NCBI RefSeq assembly: GCF_040802235.1
Contig: NC_133166.1
Location: forward strand, 2,542,001-2,606,000
Length of the DNA stretch: 64,000 nt
Direction: 5' to 3'
Origin: Manis javanica
Lineage: Eukaryota; Chordata; Mammalia; Pholidota; Manidae
The translations under genes were made by a program, and so were the position numbers. Numbering within the stretch: the first letter of the stretch is position 1; each line of letters opens with the position of its first letter. Below the pieces are notes generated by a model, which had not been told where the DNA came from, did not search any database, and saw only the letters and a list, made by a program, of their open reading frames with translations. This document shows positions 36,998 to 49,300 of the stretch, one piece after another.

Positions 36998-37739
36998 CTT
37001 TGAGCCCCTGGCTGAAGTATCTTTGCATTTTGATGAGTTTGGTGTTCTCTATGGAAATGTCTCATGTATCTCTGCTAAAGGTCACGTCTGGGAAAATTGA
37101 GCTTTGCTGTTTACCTAGACCTTTTGCTCCTGAACATGCGGTCCATGGGTCTGTTGTCACAGCATTAGGTTGGAAGTTGTTAGAAATGTAGCCACACGTT
37201 CTGCAACTCAGATCTACTACATCCAAATCTATGTTTTAACCAAATCATAGGTACTTAGTAAATACATGAAGTTTTGAAGAACACTGTGCTAAGGGAAAAT
37301 TTCCACTTGCTATGTCACAGAGCAGTAACGTGTTTTATTGTTTACAACACCAAACAGATTAATGATGCTCTTAGCTCAGCTCTTTGACTTGATTGTGTCC
37401 TTATTATCATAATATTTGGACCTGGAAGTCTTTAAGAAACACATCCTTCTGCATGCCTCCCGTGAATTACCAAGTGAAAATAGAAACAATGGGCCATAGT
37501 GGTGGTGCCTGTTTCTCTGAATGTGCTTGGGTAACAGTTGCTATGGGAATGGGAAGAGAGAGGAATAGAATGACCATCTCTCCCTTAATGTGAGTTTCTG
37601 GTTCCAGTTTGTGGCCTCTAGGCTACAGGGACCTACTCCCTGCCTGAGGCCTTCCAGCCTGGACCTTCATACCCAGGTCCAGCAAAACAATGAATGTTTT
37701 CCTATTACTTGGGCTTGAAAACTTCTGAACTTGCTTGGA
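36998..37739. other. Non-coding interval after OR5M11-like gene
   Basis: Nothing recognisable; no counterpart in copy B. Confidence 0.5.
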
Positions 37740-38066
37740 ATTATTTTTTATCTTCTTTCCTAGCTTTTTAAATGAAAGTTTGAATCTTTGGTTTGACTCT
37801 GGCCTGTGTTCACATATAAATGTTTTTACATTTCACCTAAACACCATTTTAGTGGAAAGCCCCAAATTTACTATTTTTTATCATTCATTTTGCAATATTT
37901 TCTTATTTTTCTAGTGATTTCTTTAATCTATGGGCTATTTCATAGAGAGTTCCTAATCACATATATTTGGGATTTTAAAAGATATTTCATTCAATAATAC
38001 TAGTAATTTAGTTTTGTTGTCAAAGAACACAAAGATTTTGAAAATTTGTTTGCTAGTACTTTTCCA
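37740..38066 (-). mobile_element. Very old L1 ORF2 remnant
   Basis: Decayed reverse L1 text resembling the region around CACATATATTTGGGATTTTA and GTTGTCAAAGAACACAAAG. Low conservation; subtype not assignable. Confidence 0.4.
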
Positions 38067-38430
38067 GCTGCATATTGTGATATAATCATCACAATGAGGT
38101 TACATCTATCATCTCACATGATTAAAATTATTTAGTTGTTCTGTTGTTGGTGAAAACATTTATAATCTACTTTCTTAGCAATTTCACTTATACAAGAAAG
38201 TATTGCTAACTGTAGTCACCATTTTGTACATTAGGACCACAGAGCATATTCATCTTACAAGCTGAAATTTGTATCCCTGATAAACTCGTCCCTACTAGCT
38301 CCAGGCCCAGCCCCTGGCAATCACCATCCTATTCCCTGTTTCTATGAGATGAGCTTTCTTAGATCCCACATACAAGTGAGATTGGAAAATATTTGTCTTT
38401 CTCAGTCCTGCCTAAGATGGGAAAAATAAA
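38067..38430 (-). mobile_element. Old L1 3'-UTR fragment (L1MB-like)
   Basis: Reverse L1 3' UTR: ATCATCACAATGAGGTTACA, TCTATCATCTCACATGATTA, AACTGTAGTCACCATTTTGT, GAGCTTTCTTAGATCCCACA, ATATTTGTCTTTCTCAG. This fragment and its right flank reappear at 63497-64000, showing where copies A and B rejoin. Confidence 0.8.
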
Positions 38431-39369
38431 AACTGCCTAAATAGTAAAAGGAAGTGACGTATTGAAATATGTCACAATAACGTTGTTATATTATGTACTT
38501 ATTTAGGAGTCAATTATAAAGTCAATCAATCAATCTTTAATATGTTTATGCTACTCTTTAGTTTTAAAATGCTAAAACCAAATATGCTTGCATACTTGAG
38601 CAGCTGTTATTTAAATGGTTTGTATGTAGACAAGAATTGAAAAATAATATGTAAAACTCAATAATGATAGTTGTTAATAATGTTGTAGGGAGAAAATCAT
38701 ATAACACTCTTCTGTAGGAAAGGAAAATTCTAAATCAAAATGGGCATACCCTGTTAAGAAGGGTGTCCGTTTTGATTAAGGAAGCCTAATGAAACTAGTC
38801 ATGAAGTCATTAAAATACATAAAATATTAAGTTCTTTGAAATAATGTGATACACCAGTTCCATATTCCAGAGAAGTATACTAAGAAGCAGACCAAATATC
38901 CATTGAGAAAACATATCAAAATTAGAGATTTGAGGTTTTTTGAGAAGATAATTAACTGTCATTAAAGGAAATTATGTAAATATTGTATGAAAGTATTTTT
39001 CATCATAAAATACTTAATTTTGCTGATAGGATAGCTCAGTGGTTCTCAATACTGGTGGCCAACAAAGTGAAAGGAAGAATTTATCTGCTAGCTAACTATG
39101 TGTAAATAAGTTCTTGAGTGAGGCTGAAACCATGACCCTGCTTGATCATAAACAGCTGTTTTCTGCTGTTGTTTTTCTGAACAATTTCTAAACCACTTTC
39201 CCAGTCTGTGTTTCCATTAGTCTCTCACTTGATCCCAAGCTATGCATGCACAAAAAATAGTATTATTGTTCTAGAGAACTGCATTCATGGACAAACAAAA
39301 AGGGGGACATTTTTTCTTTTTTTCTTTTTATTGTTGTTGAGACTCATTTTTTCCTGGCAGGTGAATCTC
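38431..39369. other. Non-coding interval
   Basis: The first ~120 bases are shared with the window end (63880-64000). The rest shows no gene; a short CAGTGGTTCTCAATACTGG stretch near 39040 hints at an old MER5-type relic but is too short to call. Confidence 0.45.
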
Positions 39370-40020
39370 ATGGGAGACTGTTGAAATGGAACTTTTCTCC
39401 ATTGTAGCAAGTTTTCTCTTTCTGTTTTACATCTTTGTCCAGTGGGCTATAGATAAATGAATTCAGCATAGTACTCACAAAAATACAAAACACTTCCCCA
39501 TTTTTCCCTTGCTGAACAGACTGCTTGTTTGCTGGTCTCAGACACATGCAGAATGGGGACCCAGAAAACCTAGGGCCAAGTGTCAGGTGGGAGCCACAGG
39601 TGGAGAAAGCTTTGTGCCTTCCTTCCCTGGAATGTATCATTGTAATGGTGATGAAAATGAAGACGTAGGAGACAGGGATGATGAGTAGGGAACCTGTGAG
39701 GCTGATCCCTGTGGACACGGCCAGGGCAGTTTGCTTTCTATGTAGGAACATGTCAACACCAGGAGGGCTGGGTCAGCACAGGAGAATTGGTTGGTGGTGA
39801 AGGTTCCACAAAAGGACAAGCAAGAGGCCAGTATTACCTGCATCATGCCCCACCCCCCAGAGCCCCAGGGGAGCAGGAGTGACCAGGCAGAGGCAGAGGG
39901 GCTGCACAGTCTGTGGCTATAACGCAGGGGATGCAATTGCCAAGGACCCACCGTTGCCATGGCATCGGGCACGTCACACTCAGTCAGGAGCAGGCTCCTG
40001 AAGATCTGCATTTCTCTTGA
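39370..40020 (-). pseudogene. Olfactory receptor pseudogene, OR5M-like, N-terminus missing
   Basis: On the - strand two overlapping frames give decayed OR text: first LLLTECDVPDAMA, HPLRYSHRL, LSFCGTFTTNQFSCADPALL (TM3 to EC2), then [55 protein letters not shown] (TM5 to TM7). The DRY box is lost, at least one frameshift separates the halves, and TM1-TM2 are absent. The motifs CADPALL and AFSTCGSH place it with OR5M. It is opposite in orientation to all other ORs in the window. Confidence 0.88.
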
Positions 40021-40684
40021 CCACTCCTTGACCACTTAGAGCTCTTCACCTAATGACTTCTCCCCTGCGTCTCTGACTCCTCATTATCTAACCCAGGCTT
40101 CCAAGAAACTGGTAGCAAAGAAGAGAAAAGAGATGCATTAGATAGCTTTCTGGATTTCATCCATGATATGACTCTGAATTTTCAAGGTGAAGAAGATTTG
40201 AAGACAGCCTCAGCATTCACTGCTTAGCTTTCGACCTGCTTTTGTATGGAGAGAAACCTGATAACATGAGCCTCTGTTGCTACTTTTACTAGTCTTTCAG
40301 GATTGAAAAACTAGGGAGTAAATTGATCTGCTTGACCCTGAGGAATGCAGAAATGAACTCTAAGTTAAATTTTCGGAGGTAAACTTCACCATAAAATCTC
40401 AATATGTCAGTGCAGCTTGACAAAGGTGTACAGCCATAATCTCATATTCCAGTTCTCAAGGCTCCTGTGCAGGTGCGGAGAGAGGATGGGGGAAGGACAT
40501 ATAAAATTGCCACAAAACTCACTCTACTTAGCAAGACGCTGCTGTGTTGACTTGAATAAGCTGCTCTAAGTTTATTTAAATTTCTGAAAAAGGCGATTTT
40601 GACAATGTGTCAGTGTTCTCATTGCTTTTATGGGGGATCAAGTTTGGGAGGTCATTTCCCCCCTATTCAGAAGTTGTTCTCCCT
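40021..40684. other. Non-coding interval
   Basis: The upstream part of the OR pseudogene is not detectable here; nothing else recognisable. Confidence 0.5.
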
Positions 40685-41260
40685 CTCTATATGATGTTTT
40701 TGAGATTCATTTAAGTTGCATTATTAGGTTTTCATTTTTATTTCTGTGTAGTAGTCTCTTAATTGGATATATCCCAGTTTGATTATCTATATACCTGTTA
40801 ATATTCACATGAGTTTCTTTGTGGATATGAGTCTTCTTTTCTCTTCTATAAATAATATGTTTTAGGTAAGAAACTCTAATGAGATATTTTATAAGGAACA
40901 GCCAGTTTTCCTAAGCAGTTATTTTATATTCCATCAAGTGATGTATTGCGAGAGTTTCAGTTACCTCACATTGTCATTAAAAAATCTTGACACTGATGTG
41001 CTTGTGGAGTGGTATCCTGCTGTGGATATAATCTGCATTTCCCTGACAATTATGGACGGTGACGTTCTTTTCGTGTGCTCATTGGCCATTCGTATATGGT
41101 TTATGAAGTGTCTGTTCACATCTTAGACTTCTTCCTTACATTGGCCTGTTGTTGACGGGGCAGTGAACTGTGGAGAACATCTCCGTGTTCCAGACAGGTC
41201 CTTTGTCATTATTGCTGGGCATGAATAGTTTTCCTAGGCTGTGGCGTGCCTGTTATTTCT
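40685..41260 (-). mobile_element. Old L1 (L1M-like) ORF2 C-terminal remnant
   Basis: Reverse L1 text with heavy decay: TTTTTGAGATTCATTTAAGT, GTGTAGTAGTCTCTTAATTG, ATAATCTGCATTTCCCTGAC, GTGCTCATTGGCCATTCGTA, then ACAGGTCCTTTGTCATTATT. Confidence 0.65.
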
Positions 41261-42640
41261 ACTCCTCAAATCTCTCATTTACAGGACCTTCCTGCTCCTC
41301 ACTCTTGCTAGATGCGTTCACCTCAGTGCGTAGAGAGGAAAACTGAGGTCTTCTAATTGGGATTCCCTTTTCTTTATGATATTAAAAAAGCACAACTTAA
41401 GTGCCCCCATGTTTTCCTCCTTAGTATGAAAAGTGATGGCTCATTTCTCTATTTATGCTAAACGGCTCATGTATAGCACCAAACAGTGTATACAGACGTG
41501 GGCAGGGACACTGGCCTCAGAGGAGAATCTCATTCTCCAGCATCAAATCAGGACTACGACTTGAGGAAGAAAGACTGCTTTAATTGGCTTTGCAGACTCA
41601 TTTTAAAAATATTCTATGGAATACACTTAAGAAATACATTATAAATCTCCCCACCTTGTTTTTCCATAATGTGCCAAGTCCGTTATTAAAGGTAGGTAGG
41701 TGATTTTACACACCATTTGTTCATTAAAAATATCATTTGTTTGGTGGAGATTGGGACTCCACCATGTGGAGAAAACTGCATCTAAAAGCATGTCACCTTA
41801 ATTTTTCTTCTTTGTACTTGTATTTTATCTGTGTATATAATGTCTGCTCCTTCCGGTATAATATAACATCTCTCTGGTTGGGGAATTGGTTCACTGCCAT
41901 AACCATAGAACTTAGAACAGTAAAAAAAAAAACCTGCATCTTTACAGTGTAAATAATAAATGAATAAATGAAAAAAGAGAACAATTTTTTATTTTGTACT
42001 TTCCTAGGCATGTATCAAGACATGAATTTCACTAATTCAATATTTCTTAATGAAATTAAACTGGCTAGGTTTGGGTTGCAGGTGGACACCCTGCATTCAG
42101 TGTTTTCATTTATTAAGAACATTTATTCTCTATTTTCTATCTGAAACAATAAGATATCACACCCGGGAGGCCCTAGAACTTGAATTTCCTTTTGTCCATT
42201 TGAATGATGCCAATGACCTGCTGTTGTTCATATCTATTTTTCATTTCTTTGGCTTTTCCTTACTTAAAAGTTTGAAAGAAATATCAAATATGAATTTTCA
42301 CAGAGAGACAGGCATAAATGTATGAATATATACATGTGTACTTACATTCACATATATAATATTACATTATTATATTAATTAATATAAATATGAATATATA
42401 TGCAAGTGGAAAAAAAAGTGAGTGCGTGCAAATGTATCTGCATCTATATTTGAGATTTAGAAAAACAGAGGGAAAATACAGAGGTTAGGGTGAAATATGT
42501 GCATTGACTTTCTGTTCTGTTAGAACAGGGAGAGTAATTTCCCCACAGATAAGAAGATCAAAGAGTAAATGATGAAGTGGATGGAAAAAATATGGAATCT
42601 GGATCATACAGAGTTCCTCCATCTCTTTGTCACATTCAGT
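41261..42640. other. Non-coding interval upstream of the OR5M1-like frame
   Basis: No gene. It includes an AT-rich low-complexity stretch at 42320-42405. A possible splice acceptor (CATCTCTTTGTCACATTCAG) ends at about 42639. Confidence 0.5.
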
Positions 42641-42683
42641 TTCCAAGGGATAAGTAAAGTCTTCTGAAAACCACACCATAGTG

Positions 42684-43604
42684 ATGGAATTCATTCTCTT
42701 GGGACTCACAGATGACCCAGTGCTGGAGAAGATCCTGTTTGGGGTGTTTCTGCTGATCTACCTAATCATGCTGGCAGGGAACCTGGGCATGATCGCGCTG
42801 GTCAGGACCACGTCCCACCTCCAGAGCCCCATGTATTTCTTCCTGAGCCACCTGTCCTTCGTAGACATCTGCTACTCCTCCAATATCACTCCAAACATGC
42901 TGTCCAACCTCCTCTCAGACCAGAAGACCATCTCCTATGCCGGGTGCTTCTCACAGTGTCTTCTCTTCATCACCCTGGTCATCACCGAGCTTTACATGCT
43001 TGCTTCCATGGCAGTGGATCGCTATGCAGCCATTTTCAGCCCATTACATTACAGGACCGGAATGTCCAGGAAACTCTGCATCTGTCTAGTGACGGACCCT
43101 TACGCTTGTGGCTTCCTGAATGGACTGTCCCAGGCGCTGCTGACCTTCCACGTGTCCTTCTGTGGCTCCCTGGAAATCAATCATTTCTACTGTGCTGACC
43201 CTCCCCTGATGATGCTGGCCTGCTCCGACGCCCATGTCAAAAAGATGGCCATGTTTGCAGTGGCTGGCTTTACTCTTTGGAGCTCTCTCTTCATCATCCT
43301 CCTGTCCTACGATCTCATCCTTTTGGCCATCGTGAAGATCCATTATGCTGAAGGCAGACACAAAGCCTTTTCTACCTGTGGTTCCCACTTGGCAACAGTC
43401 ACTATGTTTTATGGGACCCTCTTCTGCATGTACTTAAGACCCCCATCTGAGAAGTCTGTAGAAGAGTCCAAAATAATTGCTGTCTTTTATGGTCTTTTGT
43501 GTCCAATGCTGAACCCATTAATCTACAGCCTTGGGAACAAAGATGTGATCCATGCCATGCAGCAAATGGTGAAGGGCAGTCTCTTTCGTAAATTTGCCAT
43601 GTAG
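42684..43604 (+). CDS. OR5M1: Olfactory receptor, OR5M1/OR5M10-like, start codon probably lost
   Basis: A 306-residue odorant receptor frame closely matching human OR5M1/OR5M10 as I recall them: [20 protein letters not shown] (first T changed), [67 protein letters not shown]. The first in-frame ATG (42684) replaces a conserved Thr, giving MEFILLG. Upstream the frame reads SSENHTIV, the normal N-terminus, but where ATG is expected there is AAG (42657-42659), and an in-frame TAA sits at 42651. Starting at 42684 removes the NHT glycosylation site. Other oddities are DRYAAIF for DRYVAIC (112-118), an Asp in TM5 (SYD, 210) and SLGN for SLRN (282-285). The frame is open, but I suspect a recent pseudogene or impaired receptor. 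Confidence 0.8.
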   Translation: MEFILLGLTDDPVLEKILFGVFLLIYLIMLAGNLGMIALVRTTSHLQSPMYFFLSHLSFVDICYSSNITPNMLSNLLSDQKTISYAGCFSQCLLFITLVITELYMLASMAVDRYAAIFSPLHYRTGMSRKLCICLVTDPYACGFLNGLSQALLTFHVSFCGSLEINHFYCADPPLMMLACSDAHVKKMAMFAVAGFTLWSSLFIILLSYDLILLAIVKIHYAEGRHKAFSTCGSHLATVTMFYGTLFCMYLRPPSEKSVEESKIIAVFYGLLCPMLNPLIYSLGNKDVIHAMQQMVKGSLFRKFAM

Positions 43605-44478
43605 CGCTCTGTTCATTTGTAATTGCTAAGTGTCTCCGATAACACAGTGTCTCTCCTGAGAGGATAAATCTATTACTTTGTAGTCTGATTTTTCTTCATG
43701 TGTTCTTGATGATGTTAGCGATGTCTCCTAAAAATCAAGATCTTTAATACAAATGGTTTCAATTAAATTTTTAATATTGAAATTTAAAATTATTTTCTGT
43801 AGCAGAGAACCTGTGTGAATAAATTGTGTAGTATCCCATAAATCCAAATAATACCTTGTAGTCTTTACTTACTTGGGGATCAATATAATGTACTCTATGA
43901 TGAGAATAGGGGAGTCCCTCTCTGACTTGTAAGTCTACGGAGCCATAATGATGGTCATATAGGGTGATTAGTTTTTACACTATTCTTTTTAAATTAAGAT
44001 GTAATTTCATAATGGCTCTGGTGCCTGATTGATTACTGGAGTCACCCTGGTGAAACTTTGAAATTTGTGGTTCATCCATAGGTTTAAACTTTTTGTAAAT
44101 TTCCCCAACCTAACATCATAGATATACTGAGAAAATTTTCCCATTCAGAAATCCTATTTATGCTCCTCAGTTTTGAAAATAAACTGTCAACACCTGCTTT
44201 TATGTTTCCGGGAATATGGATCCAATTATAATTGCAGTGTTGTGCGATGGCATTCTAGATATATTTTTCATGTAGCAGCTCTGACTTAGGTCTAATTTCT
44301 TAAGAGTTCATAGAGTCTTATCAATTGGCTTCTGTAGGCCCTAGAATGCCCTAAAACAGCATGCAAATGACTCACATATATGCATCTTTTCGGAGAAGAA
44401 CACCCAATATTTATTTTGGTTCATAAGTGTTACTGTGAGTCATTATTTTCCAGAGATGTCTGTCCAGTAATTCTCAAA
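43605..44478. other. Non-coding interval
   Basis: AT-rich sequence between the OR5M1-like frame and the L1 insertion; nothing recognisable. Confidence 0.5.
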
Positions 44479-44490
44479 ATTTGTATTGAG
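44479..44490 (+). repeat. Target-site duplication, left copy
   Basis: ATTTGTATTGAG immediately precedes the L1 5' end. The identical 12 bases follow the A-rich tail at 52371-52382. The preceding CTCAAA fits an L1 endonuclease-type site (T/A-rich nick followed by A's). Confidence 0.92.
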
Positions 44491-45331
44491 GGGGGAGGAG
44501 CCAAGATGGCAGCATGAGTAGAGCAGGAGAAATCTCCTCCCAAAACCACATATATTTATGAAAATATAACAAAGACAATTCTTCCTAGAATAGAGACCAG
44601 AGGACACAGGACAACATCCAGACCACATCCACACCTGTGATTACCCAGCACCTCGTGAAGAGGGTAAGATACAAGCCCCGACCAGGCGGGACCTGAGTGC
44701 CCCTCCCCCCAGCTCCTGGCAGGAGAAGAGTTGGAGCGGGGAGGGAAAGGGAGCCCAGTACTGCTGAACACCCAGCCCCACCATACAGACCAGAGCGCAG
44801 GCACAGTGCATGCGTGGGGTCCTGGATACTAGGGAAACAGGGCAGCAAGACCCAGGAGCGGGTCCCTGGGGCCGGTGCCTGAGGACAAAAAAAAGGGAGC
44901 GGCTTTATTTTTATTTTTTGGTCAGTGCTTTTTGGAAGTCTTAAAGGGACAGGCATCCCAAAACCATTCAGAAGCATCCCAGGACACTTAGTCCAGAGGC
45001 AGGGAATCTGGGGATCTTGGGGCACTCTAACCCCCTGGGCAGGAGGGTGCATGGAGGCCCCTCACGGGGATAAATAGCCTCCCAGTTGCTCCCCATCCAA
45101 TGCGGCTCCACCATTTTGGAGCAGCAGCCTGAGCCAGGCCATGCCCACAGCAACAGTGGAGATAAACTCCATAGAAGCTGGGGAGGAAGCAGAAGCCCTG
45201 TTAGCGTGCAGCTGCCCAGCACAAGCCACTAGACGTCGCTGTTTTCCCAAGAGAGGAAGGCCACAAACCAACAAGAAGGGAAGTTCTTCCAGCCCTCACT
45301 CGTCCCAGCTCTGCAAACTATTTCTATCACC
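44491..45331 (+). promoter_or_regulatory. L1 5' UTR (internal promoter region)
   Basis: Starts GGGGGAGGAGCCAAGATGGC, a complete L1 5' end, and continues GC-rich to the ORF1 ATG. Promoter role is family knowledge. Open frames on its - strand (44443-45274) are not genes. Confidence 0.75.
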
Positions 45332-46189
45332 ATGAAAAGGCAAAATGACAGGCAAACCAAGATCACAGAGACAACACCAGAGAAGGAGACAGACCCAACC
45401 AGTCTTCCTAAAAAAGAATTCAAAATAAAAATCATAAACATGCTGATGGAGATGCAGAGAAATATGCAAGAGCTAAGGGATGAAGTCCGGAGGGAGATCA
45501 TAGATGCCAGGAAGGAGATTACAGAAGTGAAACAAACTCTGGAAGGATTTATAAGCAGAATGGAGAAAATGCAAGAGGCCATTGATTGAATAGAAACCAG
45601 AGAACAGGAACACATAGGAGCTGACATAGAGAGAGGTAAAAGGATCTCCAGGAATGAACCAATATTAAGAGAACCGTGTGACCAATCCAAAAGGAACAAT
45701 ATCCGTATTATAGGGGTACCAGAAGAAGAAGAGAGAGAAAAAGGGATAGAAAGTGTCTTTGAATAAATAATTGCTGAAAACTTCCCCAAACTGGGAGAGG
45801 AAATAATCGAACAGACCACGGAAATACACAGAACTCACAACAGAAAGTACCCAAGGAGGACAAGACCAAGACATATAATAATTAAAATGGCAAAGATCAA
45901 GGACAAGGAAAGAGTTTTAAAGGCAGCTAGAGAGAAAAAGGTCACCTATAAAGGAAAACCCATCAGGCTATCATCAGACTTCTCAACAGAAACCTTACAG
46001 GCCAGAAGAGAATGGCATGATATATTTAATGCAATGAAACAGAAGGGCCTTGAACCAAGGATACTGTATCCAGCTGGATTATCATTTAAATATGGTGGAG
46101 GTATTAAACAATTCCCAGACAAGCAAAAGTTGAGGGAATTTGCCTCCCACAAACCACCTCTACAGGGCATCTTACAGGGACTGCTCTAG
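45332..46189 (+). pseudogene. L1 ORF1, disrupted by two stops
   Basis: Begins MKRQNDRQTKITETTPEKET, with the coiled coil (MQRNMQELRDEVRREI, EVKQTLEGFISRMEK). The RRM and C-terminal blocks follow (NNIRIIGVPEEEE, KIKDKERVLKAAREKKVTYK, GKPIRLSSDFSTETLQARRE), ending GILQGLL before TAG. In-frame stops at 45587-45589 (TGA) and 45764-45766 (TAA) break it, but the frame is otherwise continuous, so decay is modest. Function is L1 RNA binding in the ribonucleoprotein. Length of about 285 codons is near normal for this L1 lineage. Confidence 0.92.
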
Positions 46190-46357
46190 ATGGGAGCACT
46201 CTTAAAATGATCACAGAACAAAACACCCAACATATGAAGAATGGAGGAGGAGGAATAAGAAGGGAGAGAAAAAAAGAATCTCCAGACAGTGTATATAACA
46301 GCTCAATAAGCGAGCCAAGTTAGACAGTAAGATACTAAACAGGCTAACTTTGAACAT

Positions 46358-49300
46358 TTGGTAACCACGAATTTAAAGCCTGCAATGGCAGTAACTACAT
46401 ATCTTTCAATAGTCACTCTAAATGTAAATGTACTTAATGCACCAATCAAAAGACACAGAGTAATAGAATGGATAAAAAAGCAAGACCCATCTATATGCTG
46501 CTTACTAGAAACCCACCTCAAGCCCAAAGACAGGCACAGACTAAAAGTCAAGGAATGGACAATCAGATTTCAGGCAAACAGCAGAGAGAAGAATGCAGGG
46601 GTTGCAGTAATAATGTCAGACAAAATAGACTTCAAAACAAAGAAGGACATTACATAATGATAAATGGCTCAATCCAACAAGAGAATATAACCATTCTAAA
46701 TATATATGAACCCAACACAGGAGCACCAGCATATGTGAAACAAATAATAACAGAACTAAAGGGGGAAATAGACTGCAATGCATTCATTTTAGGAGACTTC
46801 AACACACCATTCACCCCAAAAGATAGATCCACCGGGCAGAAAATAAGTAAGGACATGGAAGCACTGAACAACACACTAGAACAGATGGAAGTAATAGACA
46901 TCTATAGAACTCTACATCCAAAAGCAAAGGGATATACATTCTTCTCAAGTGCACATGGAACAATTTCCAGAATAGACCACATACTAGCCCAGAAAAGGAG
47001 CCTCAGTAAATTCCAAAATATTGAAATTCTACCAACCAACTTTTCAGACCACAAAGGTATAAAACTAGAAATAAATTCTACAAAGAAAACAAAAAGGCTC
47101 ACGAACACATGGAGGCTTAACAACATGCTCCTATATAATCAATGGATCAACAAACAACTTAAAATAGAGATCAAGGAATATATGGAAACAAATGACAACA
47201 AAAACACAAAGCCCCAATTTCTGTGGGACGCAGCAAAAGCAGTCTTAAGAGGGAAGTATATAGCGATCCAGGCACACTTGAAGAAGGAAGAACAATGCCA
47301 AATGAGTAGTCTAACATTGCAATTATCGAAACTGGGAAAAGAAAAAAATGAGGCCTAAAGTCAGCAGAAGGAGGGACATAATAAAGATAAGAGAAGAAAT
47401 AAACAAAATTGAGAAGAATAAAAGATGAGCAAAAATCAATGAAACCAAGAGCTGATTCTTTGAGAAAATAAACAAAATAGATAAACCTCTAGCCAAACTT
47501 ATTAAGAGAAAAAGAGAATCAACACAAATCAACAGAATCAGAAATGAGAATGAAAAAATCAAGACAGACTCCACAGAAATACAAAGAATTATTAAAGACT
47601 ACTAAGAAAACTTACATGCCAACAAGCTGGAAAACCTAGAAGATATGGACAAATTCCTAGAGAAATACAACCTTCCAAGACTGACCCAGAAAGAAACAGA
47701 AAAGTTAAGAAAATGAATTACGATCAAAGAAATTGAAACGGTAATCAAAAAACTACCCAAGAACAATACCCCGGGGCTGGACGGATTTACCTTGGAATTT
47801 TATCAGGCACACAATGAAGACATAATACCCATTCTCCTTAAAGTTTTCCAAAAAATAGAAGAGGAGGGAATACTCCCAAACTCATTCTATGAAGCCAACA
47901 TCACCCTAATACCAAAACCAGGCAAAGACCCCACCAAGAAAGAATATTACAGACCAATATCCCTGATGAATGTAGATGCAAAAATATTCAATAAAATATT
48001 AGCAAACCAAATTCAAAAGTATATCAAAAATATCATACACCATGACCAAGTAGGATTCATCCCAGGGATACAAGGATGGTACAAAATTCGAAAATCCATC
48101 AACATCATCCACCACATCAACAAAAAGAAAGACAAAAACCACATGATCATCTCCATAGATGCTGAAAAAGCATTTGACAAAATTCAACATCCATTCATAA
48201 TAAAAAATCTCAGCAAAATGGGAATAGAGGGCAAGTACCTCAACATAATAAAGGCCATATATGATAAACACACAGCCAGCATCATACTGATCAGCAAGAA
48301 GCTGAAAGCTTTTCCTCTGAGATTGGGAACTAGACAAGGATGCCCACTCTCCCCACTGTTATTTAACATAGTACTGGAGGTCCTAGCCACGGCAATCAGA
48401 CAAAATAAAGAAGTACAAGTTATCCAGATTGGTAAAGAAGAAGTTCAACTGTCACTATTTTCAGATGACATGATATTGTACATAAAAAACCCTAAAGACT
48501 CCACTCCAAAACTACTAGAACTGATATTGGAATACAGCAAAGTTGCAGGATACAAAATTAACACACAGAAATCTGTAGCTTTCCTATACACTAACAATGA
48601 ACCAATAGAAAGAGAAATCAGGAAAACAATTCCATTCACAATTACATCAAAAAGAATAAAATACCTACGAATAAACCTAACCAAAGAAGTGAAAGACCTA
48701 TACCCTGAAAACTACTAGTCACTCTTAAGAGAAATTAGGGGGGACACTAACAGATGGAAACTCACCCCATGCTCGTGTCTAGGAAGAATTAATATTGTCA
48801 AAATGGCCATCCTGCCCAAAGCAATATACAGATTTGATGCAATCCCTATGAAACTACTAGCAACATTCTTCAATGAACTGGAACAAATAATTCAAAAATT
48901 CATATGGAAACACTAAAGACCCCAAATAGCCAAAGCAATCCTGAGAAAGAAGAATAAAGTAGGGGGCATCTCACTCCCCAAATTCAAGCTCTACTATAAA
49001 GCCACAGTAATCAAGACAATTTGGTACTGGCACAAGAACAAAGCAACAGACCAATGGAACAGACTAGAGAATCCAGACATTAACCCAGACATATATGGTC
49101 AATTAATATTTGATAAAGGAGCCATGGACATAAAATGGTGAAATGATAGTCTCTTCAACAGATGGTGCTGGCAAAACTGGACAGCTACATGTAGGAGAAT
49201 GAAACTGGATCATTGTGTAACCCCATACACAAAAGTAAACTCAAAATGGGTCAAAGACTTGAATGTAAGTCATGAAACCATTTAACTCTTGGAAAAAAAC

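Noticed and set aside
44443-45274. Overlapping - strand open frames as genes
   Set aside because: They are the reverse strand of the GC-rich L1 5' UTR; no domain and no independent support.
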